A stretch of 64,000 nucleotides of DNA. It comes from Pseudomonas putida. Its GTDB lineage: Bacteria; Pseudomonadota; Gammaproteobacteria; Pseudomonadales; Pseudomonadaceae. The DNA is taken from positions 787,952 through 851,951 of the forward strand of contig NZ_MNAH01000001.1 in assembly GCF_001976065.1 (NCBI RefSeq), given 5' to 3'. Below, in pieces: positions 19,516-28,377 of the stretch; position 1 is the stretch's first letter, and every line of letters starts with the position of its first letter. A program made the translations under genes and the position numbers. The notes below the pieces were generated by a model that saw only the letters and a list, made by a program, of their open reading frames with translations, was not told the DNA's origin and did not search any database.

Positions 19516-19596
19516 ACTTTAAAAACTCCTTTAAAATCAAGTGGTTGAGATTTTCTGGATTTTTCCAGCATGGCAGAACCAGACATTTTGTTTCCG

Positions 19597-19638
19597 TGTT
19601 ACTCGCTTTCGCCCCACATTCCGGATGTTGCGGTAACA
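19597..19638 (-). promoter_or_regulatory. Candidate CbrB upstream activator sites
   Basis: TGTTAC (19597-19602) and GTAACA (19633-19638) form an inverted pair about 80-125 bases upstream of the sigma-54 promoter, the usual distance for an NtrC-type activator. Assignment to CbrB is from what is known of crcZ/crcY control. Confidence 0.55.
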
Positions 19639-19657
19639 CCCGGACACATGCGCACAC

Positions 19658-20557
19658 TCAATGTGCGCTACGGGCCTTCGCTACGCGGGAGCCGGTTGGA
19701 CGTCCCAGCACGGTACATATCTGCTGACCGGCCAGGATCAGCGCATCCAGGTCGATCCCGGTTTCAATCCCAAGGCCATTGAGCAGGTAAACCACGTCCT
19801 CGGTGGCGACGTTACCGCTGGCACCCTTGGCATAAGGGCAACCACCGAGACCGGCGATGGAGCTGTCGAACACCGAGATGCCTTCCAGCAGGCTGGCGTA
19901 GATGTTGGCCATGGCCTGGCCGTAGGTGTCGTGGAAGTGTCCGGCCAGTTTGTCCCGCGGGACATCGGCCGATACAACTTCAAACATCTTGCGCGTGGCA
20001 CCCGCGGTGCCGGTACCGATGGTGTCGCCCAGCGAAACCTCGTAGCAGCCCATGGCGTAGAGCTCGCGAGCCACCCGCGCTACCTGTTCCGGCGCGACGT
20101 GACCTTCATAGGGGCAGCCCAGCACGCAGGACACGTAACCACGCACGCTGACACCATGCTGTTTGGCGGCCTCCATGATAGGGACGAACCGCTCCAGGCT
20201 TTCGCTGATCGAGCAGTTGATGTTGCGTTGGGAAAACGCTTCCGACGCCGCGGCGAACACCGCGACTTCCTTGACCCCGCAGGCGAGGGCATCTTCAAAA
20301 CCTCGCAGGTTGGGGGCGAGGGCGCCGTAGGTGACGCCAGGCTTGCGCTGGATCTGCGCGAAGACATCGGCAGAGCCAGCCATCTGCGGCACCCACTTGG
20401 GCGAAACGAAGCTGCCGACTTCTATATAGCCGAGGCCCGCGGCCGTCAGGGCATCGACCAGTTGTACTTTGTCGGCGACGCTGATTGGTTGGGCTTCGTT
20501 TTGCAGACCATCGCGGGGGCCGACTTCTACCAGGCGTACGTGGGATGGAAGAGACAT
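19658..20557 (-). CDS. liuE: Hydroxymethylglutaryl-CoA lyase
   Basis: Protein of 299 residues with the TIM-barrel lyase motifs: V-E-V-G-P-R-D-G-L-Q-N-E, C-P-Y-E-G, G-D-T-I-G-T-G-T, H-F-H-D-T-Y-G and the catalytic cysteine loop G-L-G-G-C-P-Y-A-K-G-A-S-G-N. It splits HMG-CoA into acetoacetate and acetyl-CoA, the last step of the leucine pathway. It is also called mvaB. It is downstream of liuR on the same strand, separated by a REPIN, and is followed by crcY. Confidence 0.94.
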   Translation of the reverse strand: MSLPSHVRLVEVGPRDGLQNEAQPISVADKVQLVDALTAAGLGYIEVGSFVSPKWVPQMAGSADVFAQIQRKPGVTYGALAPNLRGFEDALACGVKEVAVFAAASEAFSQRNINCSISESLERFVPIMEAAKQHGVSVRGYVSCVLGCPYEGHVAPEQVARVARELYAMGCYEVSLGDTIGTGTAGATRKMFEVVSADVPRDKLAGHFHDTYGQAMANIYASLLEGISVFDSSIAGLGGCPYAKGASGNVATEDVVYLLNGLGIETGIDLDALILAGQQICTVLGRPTGSRVAKARSAH

Positions 20558-20597
20558 GAGGATCCACCTGTAGTAATGGGTGAACGGAGATCAAAGT

Positions 20598-20685
20598 GTG
20601 GGAGCGGGCTTGCTCGCGAACGCGGTGGGACAGTCGACATACGTATCGATGTAAAACCGCATTCGCGAGCAAGCCCGCTCCCACA
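20598..20685. repeat. REPIN-type palindromic element between liuR and liuE
   Basis: TGTGGGAGCGGGCTTGCTCG and its complement flank a spacer of about 45 bases. It lies in the 140-base gap between liuR and liuE. Confidence 0.8.
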
Positions 20686-20700
20686 GTGGATTGTGTAGGC

Positions 20701-21102
20701 CTACTGAATGGATTCCTGACTCTTGAGCGTTTGCTCCAGCGCTAGCACGCAGCGCTCTTCAGCGGTATCGAGCTCCAGTTTCATCTGTTCGATGTCCAGC
20801 AACTGCTGTTCCAGCTGTTCCCGGCGTTCGCTGATTTTTGCCAGCATGCTGTGAAGTTGCTTGGTGTTACCGCTGGATGGATCGTAGAGCTCGATCAGCT
20901 CGCGGCATTCGGCCAGGGAAAAGCCGATGCGCTTGCCCCGCAGGATCAGCTTCAGGCTGACCTTGTCGCGGGGTGAGTAGATGCGTTCCTGACCACGCCG
21001 CTCGGGGCTGAGCAGGCCTTGTTCTTCATAGAAACGAATGGCCCGGGTGGTGATGTCGAGCTCGCGGGCGAGGTCGGAAATGCTGTAGGTCTGGCTGCTC
21101 AT
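20701..21102 (-). CDS. liuR: MerR-family regulator of the liu genes
   Basis: Protein of 133 residues. A MerR winged helix (S-I-S-D-L-A-R-E-L-D-I-T-T-R-A-I-R-F-Y-E-E-Q-G) is followed by a long dimerisation helix (about 80-115). The name rests on synteny with liuE and on three similar palindromes: two at liuA and one in front of this gene (21144-21159). It probably senses a CoA intermediate of leucine breakdown. Here liuR is paired with liuE, more than 3.5 kb from liuABCD, unlike the single liuRABCDE cluster of P. aeruginosa. Confidence 0.88.
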   Translation of the reverse strand: MSSQTYSISDLARELDITTRAIRFYEEQGLLSPERRGQERIYSPRDKVSLKLILRGKRIGFSLAECRELIELYDPSSGNTKQLHSMLAKISERREQLEQQLLDIEQMKLELDTAEERCVLALEQTLKSQESIQ

Positions 21103-21143
21103 CGGCGCGCTCGCAAAAGGTCATGCGCTAAGCTAATGGCAGG

Positions 21144-21159
21144 TTGACGTTTACGTCAA
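21144..21159. promoter_or_regulatory. LiuR-type operator in front of liuR
   Basis: TTGACGTTTACGTCAA is a near-perfect palindrome 42 bases upstream of the liuR start. It probably provides autoregulation and control of liuE. Confidence 0.75.
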
Positions 21160-21190
21160 GGGTCGTGAGTTTCAGAGTGCTTGCGAACCT

Positions 21191-21283
21191 CTTCGCGAGC
21201 AAGCCCGCTCCCACCTTTGATTTGCGTCGAACACAAATACTGTGTCCAGCAAAGATCGAGTGGGACCGGGCTTGCTCGCGAAG
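21191..21283. repeat. REPIN-type palindromic element
   Basis: CTTCGCGAGCAAGCCCGCTC and the inverted GGGACCGGGCTTGCTCGCGA flank a 45-base spacer. It lies between liuR and the LysR gene. I saw no further element of this type to the right. Confidence 0.78.
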
Positions 21284-21305
21284 AACGATAATGCGCAGTA
21301 ACGCC

Positions 21306-22235
21306 CTACACCTTGTCCAGCTTCTTCTCCTGCGCCGTCACCTGCTGGCACAACTCGATCATCTGCTCGCGCATCCAGCGATTCGCCGGGTCCTGGTCAG
21401 TGCTTTCGTGCCAGTAAAGATGGGTTTCCACCGGCGGCACATCGTTGACCGGCAGATAAAAGGCGTGCAGGTCGTTACGTCGAGCGAAGCGTTCCGGCAC
21501 GGTCATGACCATGTCGGTCTGCTGCAGCACCTGCGAGGCCATCAGGTAATGCTGGGAGCGCAGGGCAATCTTGCGCTGGATACCCATTTTTCCCAGGGCC
21601 AGGTCGACATAACCCAGGCCGCTGCGACGGCTGGAAATGTGGATGTGGGTCAGGCCCAGGTAATCATCCAGGGTGAGTTTTTCCTTGCCCGCCAACGGAT
21701 GCCCCTTGCGCATGGCACACACATAACGGTCTTCCATCAGCTTGACGTGGCGCACCTGCGGGTCGGTGTTGAGTGGCGCATCCACGGCGAAGTCGAGTCG
21801 GCCGGCGGCCAGTTCCTTGGTGGTCTCGCGGCGCTTGGACAAAAAGCTTTCGATGATCACGGTCGGCGCAAGACGACGCAGGCGCTGGAACAGCGGCGGC
21901 AGGATCACCGCTTCGGTGAGGTCGGTCATGCTGATGCGGTAGGTCTTGTTCGCCTGCTGCGGGTTGAAGATGCGGCTTTCCTGGACGGAGATGCGCAGCA
22001 GGGAGAGGGCGTTGCGCACCGGCCCGATGATGTTCTGCGCCATCGGCGTGGGCACCATGCCCTGGGCGGTACGCACGAACAGCGGGTCGTTGAACGTCTC
22101 GCGCAATCGGGCCAGCGCGTTGGACACCGCAGGTTGGGTAATCCCGACAATCTGCCCGGCGCGGGTCAGGTTGGCCTCTGTGTAGATCGCGTCGAAGACG
22201 ATGAAAAGGTTGAGGTCGACCTTGCTCAGATTCAT
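21306..22235 (-). CDS. LysR-family transcription regulator
   Basis: Protein of 309 residues. The N-terminal winged helix is clear (D-L-N-L-F-I-V-F-D-A-I-Y, L-T-R-A-G-Q, V-G-I-T-Q-P-A-V-S-N-A-L-A-R-L-R), followed by a two-lobed ligand domain. It is divergent from the acyl-CoA dehydrogenase gene at 22401 across 165 bases, the usual layout of a LysR regulator and its target. The ligand is unknown, probably an acyl compound. Confidence 0.9.
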   Translation of the reverse strand: MNLSKVDLNLFIVFDAIYTEANLTRAGQIVGITQPAVSNALARLRETFNDPLFVRTAQGMVPTPMAQNIIGPVRNALSLLRISVQESRIFNPQQANKTYRISMTDLTEAVILPPLFQRLRRLAPTVIIESFLSKRRETTKELAAGRLDFAVDAPLNTDPQVRHVKLMEDRYVCAMRKGHPLAGKEKLTLDDYLGLTHIHISSRRSGLGYVDLALGKMGIQRKIALRSQHYLMASQVLQQTDMVMTVPERFARRNDLHAFYLPVNDVPPVETHLYWHESTDQDPANRWMREQMIELCQQVTAQEKKLDKV

Positions 22236-22400
22236 TGCGCTGCACTCTTGTTTTAGGTGGGCTCGATCAGTCGATCATATATCGGTGATGAATGTTAATA
22301 CACGCCGAGAATAGGCTAGGTAAATTTTCGTAGCTGTTCTAGCATCGATTTCATCACTGAACAACTCCTCGAAAACCCCGATGAAAAGGTAGAGCTGGCC

Positions 22401-23630
22401 ATGGATTTCGCTTATTCGCCCAAGGTGCAAGAACTGCGTGAGCGCGTGACCGCGTTCATGGACACCTACGTCTATCCCGCCGAAGCGGTATTCGAGCGCC
22501 AAGTCGCCGAAGGCGATCGCTGGCAGCCGACCGCGATCATGGAAGAACTCAAGCTCAAGGCCAAGGCGCAAGGCCTGTGGAATTTGTTTCTGCCTGAGTC
22601 CGAGCTCGGGGCAGGCCTGACCAATCTCGAATACGCGCCACTGGCGGAAATCATGGGGCGTTCGTTGTTGGGACCGGAGCCGTTCAACTGCTCGGCACCG
22701 GACACTGGCAACATGGAAGTACTGGTGCGCTACGCCAACGAAGAACAGAAACAACGCTGGCTCGAGCCTTTGTTGCGGGGCGAGATTCGCTCGGCGTTCG
22801 CCATGACCGAACCGGACGTTGCATCGTCCGACGCCACCAACATGGCCGCCCGTGCCGTGCGCGATGGTGACGAGTGGGTGATCAATGGCAAGAAGTGGTG
22901 GACTTCCGGCGCTTGCGATCCGCGTTGCAAGATCCTGATCTTCATGGGCCTGAGCGATCCCGACGCACCGCGCCATGCGCAGCACTCGATGATCCTGGTG
23001 CCGGTGGACACCCCCGGCGTGAAGATCCTGCGTCCGTTACCCGTGTTCGGCTATGACGATGCCCCCCACGGTCACGCCGAGGTGCTGTTTGAAAATGTTC
23101 GGGTGCCGTACGAAAACGTCCTGTTGGGTGAAGGACGCGGCTTCGAGATCGCGCAAGGTCGTCTTGGCCCTGGGCGGATTCACCACTGCATGCGTTCGAT
23201 CGGCATGGCCGAGCGTGCGCTGGAGCTGATGTGCAAGCGCTCGGTGAACCGCACCGCGTTCGGCAAACCCCTGGCGCGCCTGGGGGGCAACATCGACAAG
23301 ATCGCCGATTCGCGGATGGAAATCGACATGGCCCGCCTGCTGACACTCAAGGCGGCGTACATGATGGACACCGTCGGCAACAAAGTGGCGAAGAGTGAAA
23401 TCGCGCAGATCAAGGTGGTGGCGCCGAACGTGGCCTTGCGCGTGATCGACCGGGCGATCCAGATCCATGGCGGGGCAGGGGTGTCCAACGATTTCCCGCT
23501 GGCCTATATGTATGCCATGCAGCGCACCCTGCGCCTGGCAGACGGTCCGGATGAAGTGCACCGGGCGGCCATCGGCAAGTTCGAGATCGGCAAGTACGTG
23601 CCTAAAAAGATGTTGCGCAGCAGTCACTAA
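22401..23630 (+). CDS. Acyl-CoA dehydrogenase (ACAD11-like)
   Basis: Protein of 409 residues. [15 protein letters not shown] and W-W-T-S-G-A mark the flavin and substrate sites. The late segment [14 protein letters not shown] is typical of the long-chain ACAD10/11-like group. It introduces the alpha-beta double bond in an acyl-CoA. It is alone on its strand and divergent from a LysR regulator that probably controls it. The chain length preferred is not visible. Confidence 0.9.
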   Translation: MDFAYSPKVQELRERVTAFMDTYVYPAEAVFERQVAEGDRWQPTAIMEELKLKAKAQGLWNLFLPESELGAGLTNLEYAPLAEIMGRSLLGPEPFNCSAPDTGNMEVLVRYANEEQKQRWLEPLLRGEIRSAFAMTEPDVASSDATNMAARAVRDGDEWVINGKKWWTSGACDPRCKILIFMGLSDPDAPRHAQHSMILVPVDTPGVKILRPLPVFGYDDAPHGHAEVLFENVRVPYENVLLGEGRGFEIAQGRLGPGRIHHCMRSIGMAERALELMCKRSVNRTAFGKPLARLGGNIDKIADSRMEIDMARLLTLKAAYMMDTVGNKVAKSEIAQIKVVAPNVALRVIDRAIQIHGGAGVSNDFPLAYMYAMQRTLRLADGPDEVHRAAIGKFEIGKYVPKKMLRSSH

Positions 23631-23675
23631 GACGGCAGCGCGGGCCCAATCCGGGTCCGCGCTCACTCAACGCAT

Positions 23676-24482
23676 TCAATCCACGTTGGGCAGCCCGTAG
23701 AACGCTCGCGCGCAAGCGGTACTGTGGGCGGCCAGGTCTTCCTGGCTTTCGCCGCGGTGCAAAGCCACCTCACGTAACACTTGCGTCAGATACGCCGGCT
23801 CGTTGCGACCGTTTTTCGGTTTGGGGCGAAGGCTGCGCGGTAACAGGTACGGCGCATCGCTCTCCAGCATCAACCGCCCGCGCGGGATCTCCTTGACCAA
23901 GGGGTGCAAATGCGTGCCCCGGCGCTCATCGCAGATCCAGCCGGTGATGCCGATGTGCAGGTCCATATCCAGGTAACTGAACAACGCTTTCTGTTCGCCG
24001 GTGAAGCAGTGCACCACAGCGGCGGGCAATTGATCGCGGTAGTCGCGCAGGATTTCCAGCAGGCGCTGGCTGGCATCGCGCTCGTGCAGGAACACCGGCA
24101 TTTGCAGTTCCACCGCCAGCGCCAGGTGTTCTTCGAGGACTTTCTCTTGCTGTGGGCGCGGTGAAAAATCGCGATTGAAATCCAGGCCGCATTCACCGAC
24201 CGCCACGACGTTCGACTCTTTCAGCAGACTGCGCAGGCGACTCGCGCTGTCGGCACTCCAGTCGCTGGCCGCGTGGGGATGAACACCGGCGGTGGCGAAC
24301 AGCCGTTGCCCTGTTTCATCCAACTGCCGGCACAGCTCCAGCGCCTGTTCGCTGCCGTCGACATCGGTGCCTGTGAGCACCAGTTGGCAGACACCGGCGG
24401 CATAGGCGCGGTCCAGTACTGCCTGATGCTTGTCGGCAAAACTGGGGTTGGTCAGGTTGACGCCGATATCGATGAGTTGCAT
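23676..24482 (-). CDS. tatD: TatD-type metal-dependent 3'-5' exonuclease
   Basis: Protein of 268 residues. The start [11 protein letters not shown] and [31 protein letters not shown] and [10 protein letters not shown] closely follow E. coli TatD itself, not its paralogues YcfH and YjjV. The enzyme removes nucleotides from single-stranded DNA and RNA ends and helps repair oxidative damage. ATG 24482 is chosen because the upstream residues do not match the family. Confidence 0.92.
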   Translation of the reverse strand: MQLIDIGVNLTNPSFADKHQAVLDRAYAAGVCQLVLTGTDVDGSEQALELCRQLDETGQRLFATAGVHPHAASDWSADSASRLRSLLKESNVVAVGECGLDFNRDFSPRPQQEKVLEEHLALAVELQMPVFLHERDASQRLLEILRDYRDQLPAAVVHCFTGEQKALFSYLDMDLHIGITGWICDERRGTHLHPLVKEIPRGRLMLESDAPYLLPRSLRPKPKNGRNEPAYLTQVLREVALHRGESQEDLAAHSTACARAFYGLPNVD

Positions 24483-24718
24483 GGTGCTACCTCGGGCCCA
24501 GGGCCGCAAAGCATACCAGAGCTCTAGAATTATCAGAAAAGCCAAGAACTACAACGAGTTATGGCGGTCTCTTAATGCCGCGAGCAAGCCTGGGTGGTGG
24601 CGATGCCATCATTGTGCCAGTCTTTCGCGCATTGCCAGCGTCTTCAGACGCTCAGTTTCTGTCGCTTGATTGCATGAATTCATTCATGTGGTCGACCTGA
24701 ATTCTTTGCGGAGAGTGG

Positions 24719-26140
24719 ATGATTCGTCCCTCGGTTTTGCTACTGCTGTGTTGCTCGCTGCTGCTGCCGGTGTCGGCGGTCGCGCGTCTGCCCGGGCCGC
24801 TGCAAGCCGTGCCGGCGTCCAAAGTCCGTGACCTGACGGACATCCGCAGCAGTCGTGTGTTGCGGGTGCTGGTCAACCAGAGCCGCAACAGCTCCGGCGA
24901 AGTCCAGGGCCAGGCCATCGGCGTTGAATACCACCGCTTGCGCGCCTTCGAGCAATACCTCAATGGCCACGCCCGGGACGGCCAGGAAATCACCCTCAAG
25001 ATCATTCCCAAGGCCAAGGATCAATTGCTCGGTGCGTTGCAGCGCGGGGAGGGCGACCTGGTAGCACCCGGAGAGCTGCTCGACCTGCAGCCAGGCTTCG
25101 CCGTCAGCAGCAGTGAACCGGTTGCCAGTGACATCCCGCTGGTGCTGGTGGGCATCAAGGGCGAACGTCGCTACACCCGTCTCGAACAGCTGTCAGGCAA
25201 GACCCTGGCGCTGCCCAACGGCAGTGCGGCCGGGGACGCCGTCAGCCAGATCAACCAGAAGCTGGCGCTGCATAAACTGCCGCCGGTCAAGGTCGAGTGG
25301 GTCGACCCGAGCCTGGCGGTCGAGGACGTGCTGGAGATGGTCCAGGGTGGGATCTTTCATCTGACCATCGTCGAACAGCCGATTGCCGAACGCTGGGGCA
25401 AGATCCTGCCGAAATTGCGCATCGATCGCCAGGTGCTGATCAGCGAGCCGGGCGAAGAGTTCTGGTTCGTGCGCCGCGACGCGTCGATGCTGCGGGCCAG
25501 CATCGATCGTTTCCTGGCGGGCTATAAAAAGCCGTCGGACCAGGATGTGGCGTTTCTGCGCATCTATCGACGCCTGTACCAGGTCCATTATCCCCTGGCC
25601 AAGGCTGATCGCCAGCGCCTGGAAAAGCTGCGGCCCGTGCTGCAAAAACATGCAAGCGCCCAGGACATGGACTGGCTTAACCTGGCGGCGTTGGCGTTCA
25701 AGGAATCCGGCCTGCAACCCGCGGCGCGCAGTGGCGGGGCGCCGACCGGGCTGATGCAGATCACACCGTCAGCGGCGCAGCGGGTGGGCGTGAACAACAT
25801 TCAGGAGCTGGATGCCAATGTGCAGGCCGGTGCCAAGTACCTGGCGATGATTCGCCGCAAGTTCTTCGCCAGCCCCAAGCTCAATGAGCGCGAGCGCATG
25901 GCCTTTGTGCTGGCGGCCTACAATATCGGGCCGGAGCGGGTGCAGGGGATGCGCGCGGAGGCCCGGCGACGGGGGTTGAACCCCAATCAGTGGTTTTTCC
26001 AGGTTGAGCGCATCGCTATGGAGCAGGTGGGAATGGGACCTGTCAGCTATGTTAATAGCGTGAACAAGTATTACCTGGCGTTCGATCGGGAGCGGGAGTC
26101 GTTGGAGCCCCAGGGGCAAAAAGTTGCCTTGCGTAAATGA
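24719..26140 (+). CDS. Membrane-bound lytic transglycosylase, MltF-like
   Basis: Protein of 473 residues. A signal peptide (about 1-22) leads into an amino-acid-binding-type domain (about 40-285), then a lytic transglycosylase domain with the catalytic glutamate in A-F-K-E-S-G-L-Q-P and G-L-M-Q-I-T-P. It cleaves peptidoglycan glycan strands in the periplasm. There is no lipobox cysteine in the signal, so it may be a soluble or differently anchored relative of MltF. It stands alone, with its own ribosome site GCGGAGAG. Confidence 0.9.
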   Translation: MIRPSVLLLLCCSLLLPVSAVARLPGPLQAVPASKVRDLTDIRSSRVLRVLVNQSRNSSGEVQGQAIGVEYHRLRAFEQYLNGHARDGQEITLKIIPKAKDQLLGALQRGEGDLVAPGELLDLQPGFAVSSSEPVASDIPLVLVGIKGERRYTRLEQLSGKTLALPNGSAAGDAVSQINQKLALHKLPPVKVEWVDPSLAVEDVLEMVQGGIFHLTIVEQPIAERWGKILPKLRIDRQVLISEPGEEFWFVRRDASMLRASIDRFLAGYKKPSDQDVAFLRIYRRLYQVHYPLAKADRQRLEKLRPVLQKHASAQDMDWLNLAALAFKESGLQPAARSGGAPTGLMQITPSAAQRVGVNNIQELDANVQAGAKYLAMIRRKFFASPKLNERERMAFVLAAYNIGPERVQGMRAEARRRGLNPNQWFFQVERIAMEQVGMGPVSYVNSVNKYYLAFDRERESLEPQGQKVALRK

Positions 26141-26243
26141 TCGAATAAACTGATCGTTATGGCGGATTAATTGCGCTTTTAACATGATATTTACTGATTA
26201 ATATAGCGGCCATCCAACACACACTCTCAAGGGATGTCACAGC

Positions 26244-26678
26244 ATGAGCACATTGATCAACAAGGTACTGTTTACCCGCGCTGGCTACGGCCTGACCGTT
26301 TTGCGGATTTTCGTCGGCATCATCTTCGCTGCCCACGGTTCGCAGAAACTCTTCGGCGCATTCGGTGGTTATGGCCTGGCGGGTACTGCTCAGTACATGG
26401 AAAGCATCGGCCTGGCACCGGGCTACCTGATGGCGACGCTGGCGGGCGGTACCGAGTTCTTTGCCGGCCTGGCGCTGATCATCGGCTTGCTGGTCCGTCC
26501 GGCGGCACTGGGCCTGACCTTCCTTTCACTGGTGGCGATCTTTACCGTGCATATCAGCAATGGACTGTTCATGGCCAACAACGGTTATGAGTTCGCTTTG
26601 GCGCTGCTGGGCGGCAGCATCGCGGTGCTGATCGAAGGCGCCGGCAAGCTGTCGGCGGACCGCGCCATCGCCGGCTGA
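26244..26678 (+). CDS. DoxX-family inner-membrane protein
   Basis: Protein of 144 residues with four hydrophobic segments. R-I-F-V-G-I-I-F-A-A-H-G-S-Q-K-L-F-G and A-G-G-T-E-F-F-A-G-L-A-L-I-I-G-L are hallmarks of the DoxX/YphA group. Members act in membrane redox or thiol-stress functions, but the exact role of this one is unknown. It is followed by a strong terminator. Confidence 0.9.
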   Translation: MSTLINKVLFTRAGYGLTVLRIFVGIIFAAHGSQKLFGAFGGYGLAGTAQYMESIGLAPGYLMATLAGGTEFFAGLALIIGLLVRPAALGLTFLSLVAIFTVHISNGLFMANNGYEFALALLGGSIAVLIEGAGKLSADRAIAG

Positions 26679-26693
26679 CGGTTTATCAAGCAG

Positions 26694-26723
26694 AAAAAAA
26701 TGCCCGTATCACGGGCATTTTTT
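26694..26723. terminator. Bidirectional terminator
   Basis: TGCCCGT-ATC-ACGGGCA flanked by A7 and T6 ends the DoxX gene and the convergent oxidoreductase gene. Confidence 0.88.
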
Positions 26724-26733
26724 GTTTAGCGCC

Positions 26734-28017
26734 TCAGAACCCGAGCCGGTCGCGTAATCCGTAGTACCAGGCTCCCAGCGCGGCAAAGGGTGTGCGCAAC
26801 AGCTGACCACCCGGGAACGGGTAGTGGGGCAGGTCGGCAAAGGCGTCGAAACGCTCAGCCTGGCCGCGCAAGGCCTCGGCCAGCACCTTGCCCGCCAGGT
26901 GGGTATAGGTGACGCCGTGGCCACTGCAGCCCTGGGAATAATAGATGTTGTCGCCCAGTCGCCCGACCTGGGGAAGGCGCGACAGGGTCAGCAGGAAATT
27001 TCCGGTCCAGGCGTAGTCGATTTTCACATCCTTGAGCTGCGGGAACGCCTTGAGCATCTTCGGTCGAATGATCGCTTCGATATTTGCCGGGTCCCGTGCG
27101 CCATAGACCACGCCGCCGCCGAAAATAAGGCGCTTGTCGCCGCTCAGGCGATAGTAGTCGAGCAGGTAGTTGCAGTCTTCGACGCAGTAATCCTGGGGCA
27201 GCAGGCTTTTCGCCAATTCATCGCCCAAGGGCTCCGTGGTAATGACCTGCGTGCCGCAGGGCATCGATTTGGCCGCCAGTTCCGGAACCAGATTGCCCAG
27301 ATAGGCGTTGCCCGCCACGATGATGAACTTGGCCCTGACCTTGCCCTGAGGCGTGTGGACGACCGGGCTGGCGCCGCGCTCGATGCGCACTGCCGGCGAC
27401 TGTTCATGGATGATGCCACCCAACGACTCCACGGCCGCCGCTTCGCCCAGCGCCAGATTAAGCGGATGGATATGCCCGCCACTCATGTCGAGCATCCCCC
27501 CGACATATTGATCGCAAGCCACGACGTCGCGGATGCGGCGCTGATCCATCAACTCCAGCTGCGTGTGCCCGAATCGTTCCCACAAACGCTTCTGCGATTC
27601 CAGGTGATCCATCTGTTTGGCCGTGATGGCGGCAAACACGCCGCCGTCCTTCAAGTCGCATTGAATGTTGTACCTGGCCACACGATCACGAATGATCCTC
27701 CCACCCTCGAACGCCATCTGCCCCAACAGCTGGGCCTGGCGTGGACCGACACTGCGCTCGATCACATCGATATCACGGCTGTAGCTGTTGACGATCTGCC
27801 CACCATTGCGCCCCGACGCACCGAAACCCACCCGGGCCGCTTCCAGTACCGTTACCCGAAAGCCGTGCTCCAGCAGGAACAGGGCCGACGACAATCCGGT
27901 ATAACCGGCGCCGATCACGCAGACGTCAGTCTCGACCTCACCCTGCAACGACGGGCGGGGCGGCACCGCATTGGCCGATGCGGCGTAATAGGATTCTGGG
28001 TATGGGGTGTGCGACAT
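26734..28017 (-). CDS. FAD-dependent amine oxidoreductase (gamma-glutamylputrescine oxidase-like)
   Basis: Protein of 427 residues of the DAO family. The Rossmann motif is V-I-G-A-G-Y-T-G-L-S-S-A near residue 35, with G-A-S-G-R-N-G-G-Q-I close by and a C-terminal G-C-S-G-H-G-V-T-Y-T-H-L-A. This matches PuuB-type oxidases, which oxidise gamma-glutamylputrescine in polyamine breakdown. No other polyamine genes are nearby, so the substrate is uncertain. ATG 28017 is preferred because the upstream residues are not family-like. Confidence 0.87.
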   Translation of the reverse strand: MSHTPYPESYYAASANAVPPRPSLQGEVETDVCVIGAGYTGLSSALFLLEHGFRVTVLEAARVGFGASGRNGGQIVNSYSRDIDVIERSVGPRQAQLLGQMAFEGGRIIRDRVARYNIQCDLKDGGVFAAITAKQMDHLESQKRLWERFGHTQLELMDQRRIRDVVACDQYVGGMLDMSGGHIHPLNLALGEAAAVESLGGIIHEQSPAVRIERGASPVVHTPQGKVRAKFIIVAGNAYLGNLVPELAAKSMPCGTQVITTEPLGDELAKSLLPQDYCVEDCNYLLDYYRLSGDKRLIFGGGVVYGARDPANIEAIIRPKMLKAFPQLKDVKIDYAWTGNFLLTLSRLPQVGRLGDNIYYSQGCSGHGVTYTHLAGKVLAEALRGQAERFDAFADLPHYPFPGGQLLRTPFAALGAWYYGLRDRLGF

Positions 28018-28159
28018 CCTGCAGCCTCTGTTTAATAAATTTAACGAGTGCGCTGATCCTACCCGAGTTGGAAAACCGCCGCCAGCCACCGAAAAATCAT
28101 CCCCGCCGCAGAAAATTTAAATATTTTGCATATTCATAGGGTTAGCTCGAAAAAAGGTG

Positions 28160-28187
28160 TTGACACCCTCCCGGAATTCCGTAGAAT
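28160..28187 (+). promoter_or_regulatory. Promoter of tRNA-Val
   Basis: TTGACA (28160-28165) and TAGAAT (28182-28187) are separated by 16 bases. Transcription would begin near 28194, a few bases before the tRNA. Confidence 0.75.
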
Positions 28188-28200
28188 GCCGCCTCACAGC

Positions 28201-28277
28201 AGGCACGTAGCTCAGTTGGTTAGAGCACCACCTTGACATGGTGGGGGTCGTTGGTTCGAGTCCAATCGCGCCTACCA
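28201..28277 (+). tRNA. tRNA-Val (anticodon GAC)
   Basis: A 77-base cloverleaf with encoded CCA. The D arm is AGCTCAGTTGGTTAGAGC, the anticodon stem-loop CCACC-TTGACAT-GGTGG gives anticodon GAC, and the T arm contains GGTTCGAGTCC. The acceptor stem has one A-C mismatch. Its 3' side borders a phage integrase remnant, so it probably served as an attachment site. Confidence 0.95.
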
Positions 28278-28307
28278 AACAAAATCCGCTCTGCTGGGCG
28301 GTCTAGA

Positions 28308-28336
28308 GGGGTCACCGGAAACGGTGACCCCTTTTT
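28308..28336 (+). terminator. Terminator after tRNA-Val
   Basis: GGGGTCACCG-GAAA-CGGTGACCCC followed by TTTTT, 30 bases after the tRNA. Confidence 0.9.
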
Positions 28337-28377
28337 GCTTTCTGCTTTGGAAATATTTTGGGCAAACGACCACCGCG

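Noticed and set aside
19428..19727. A 99-codon plus-strand frame with a hydrophobic N-terminus (M-S-E-S-L-R-L-V-F-I-G-V-V)
   Set aside because: It lies antisense to the crcY 5' part, its promoter and activator sites. The hydrophobicity comes from the complement of A-rich RNA motifs, and there is no ribosome site.
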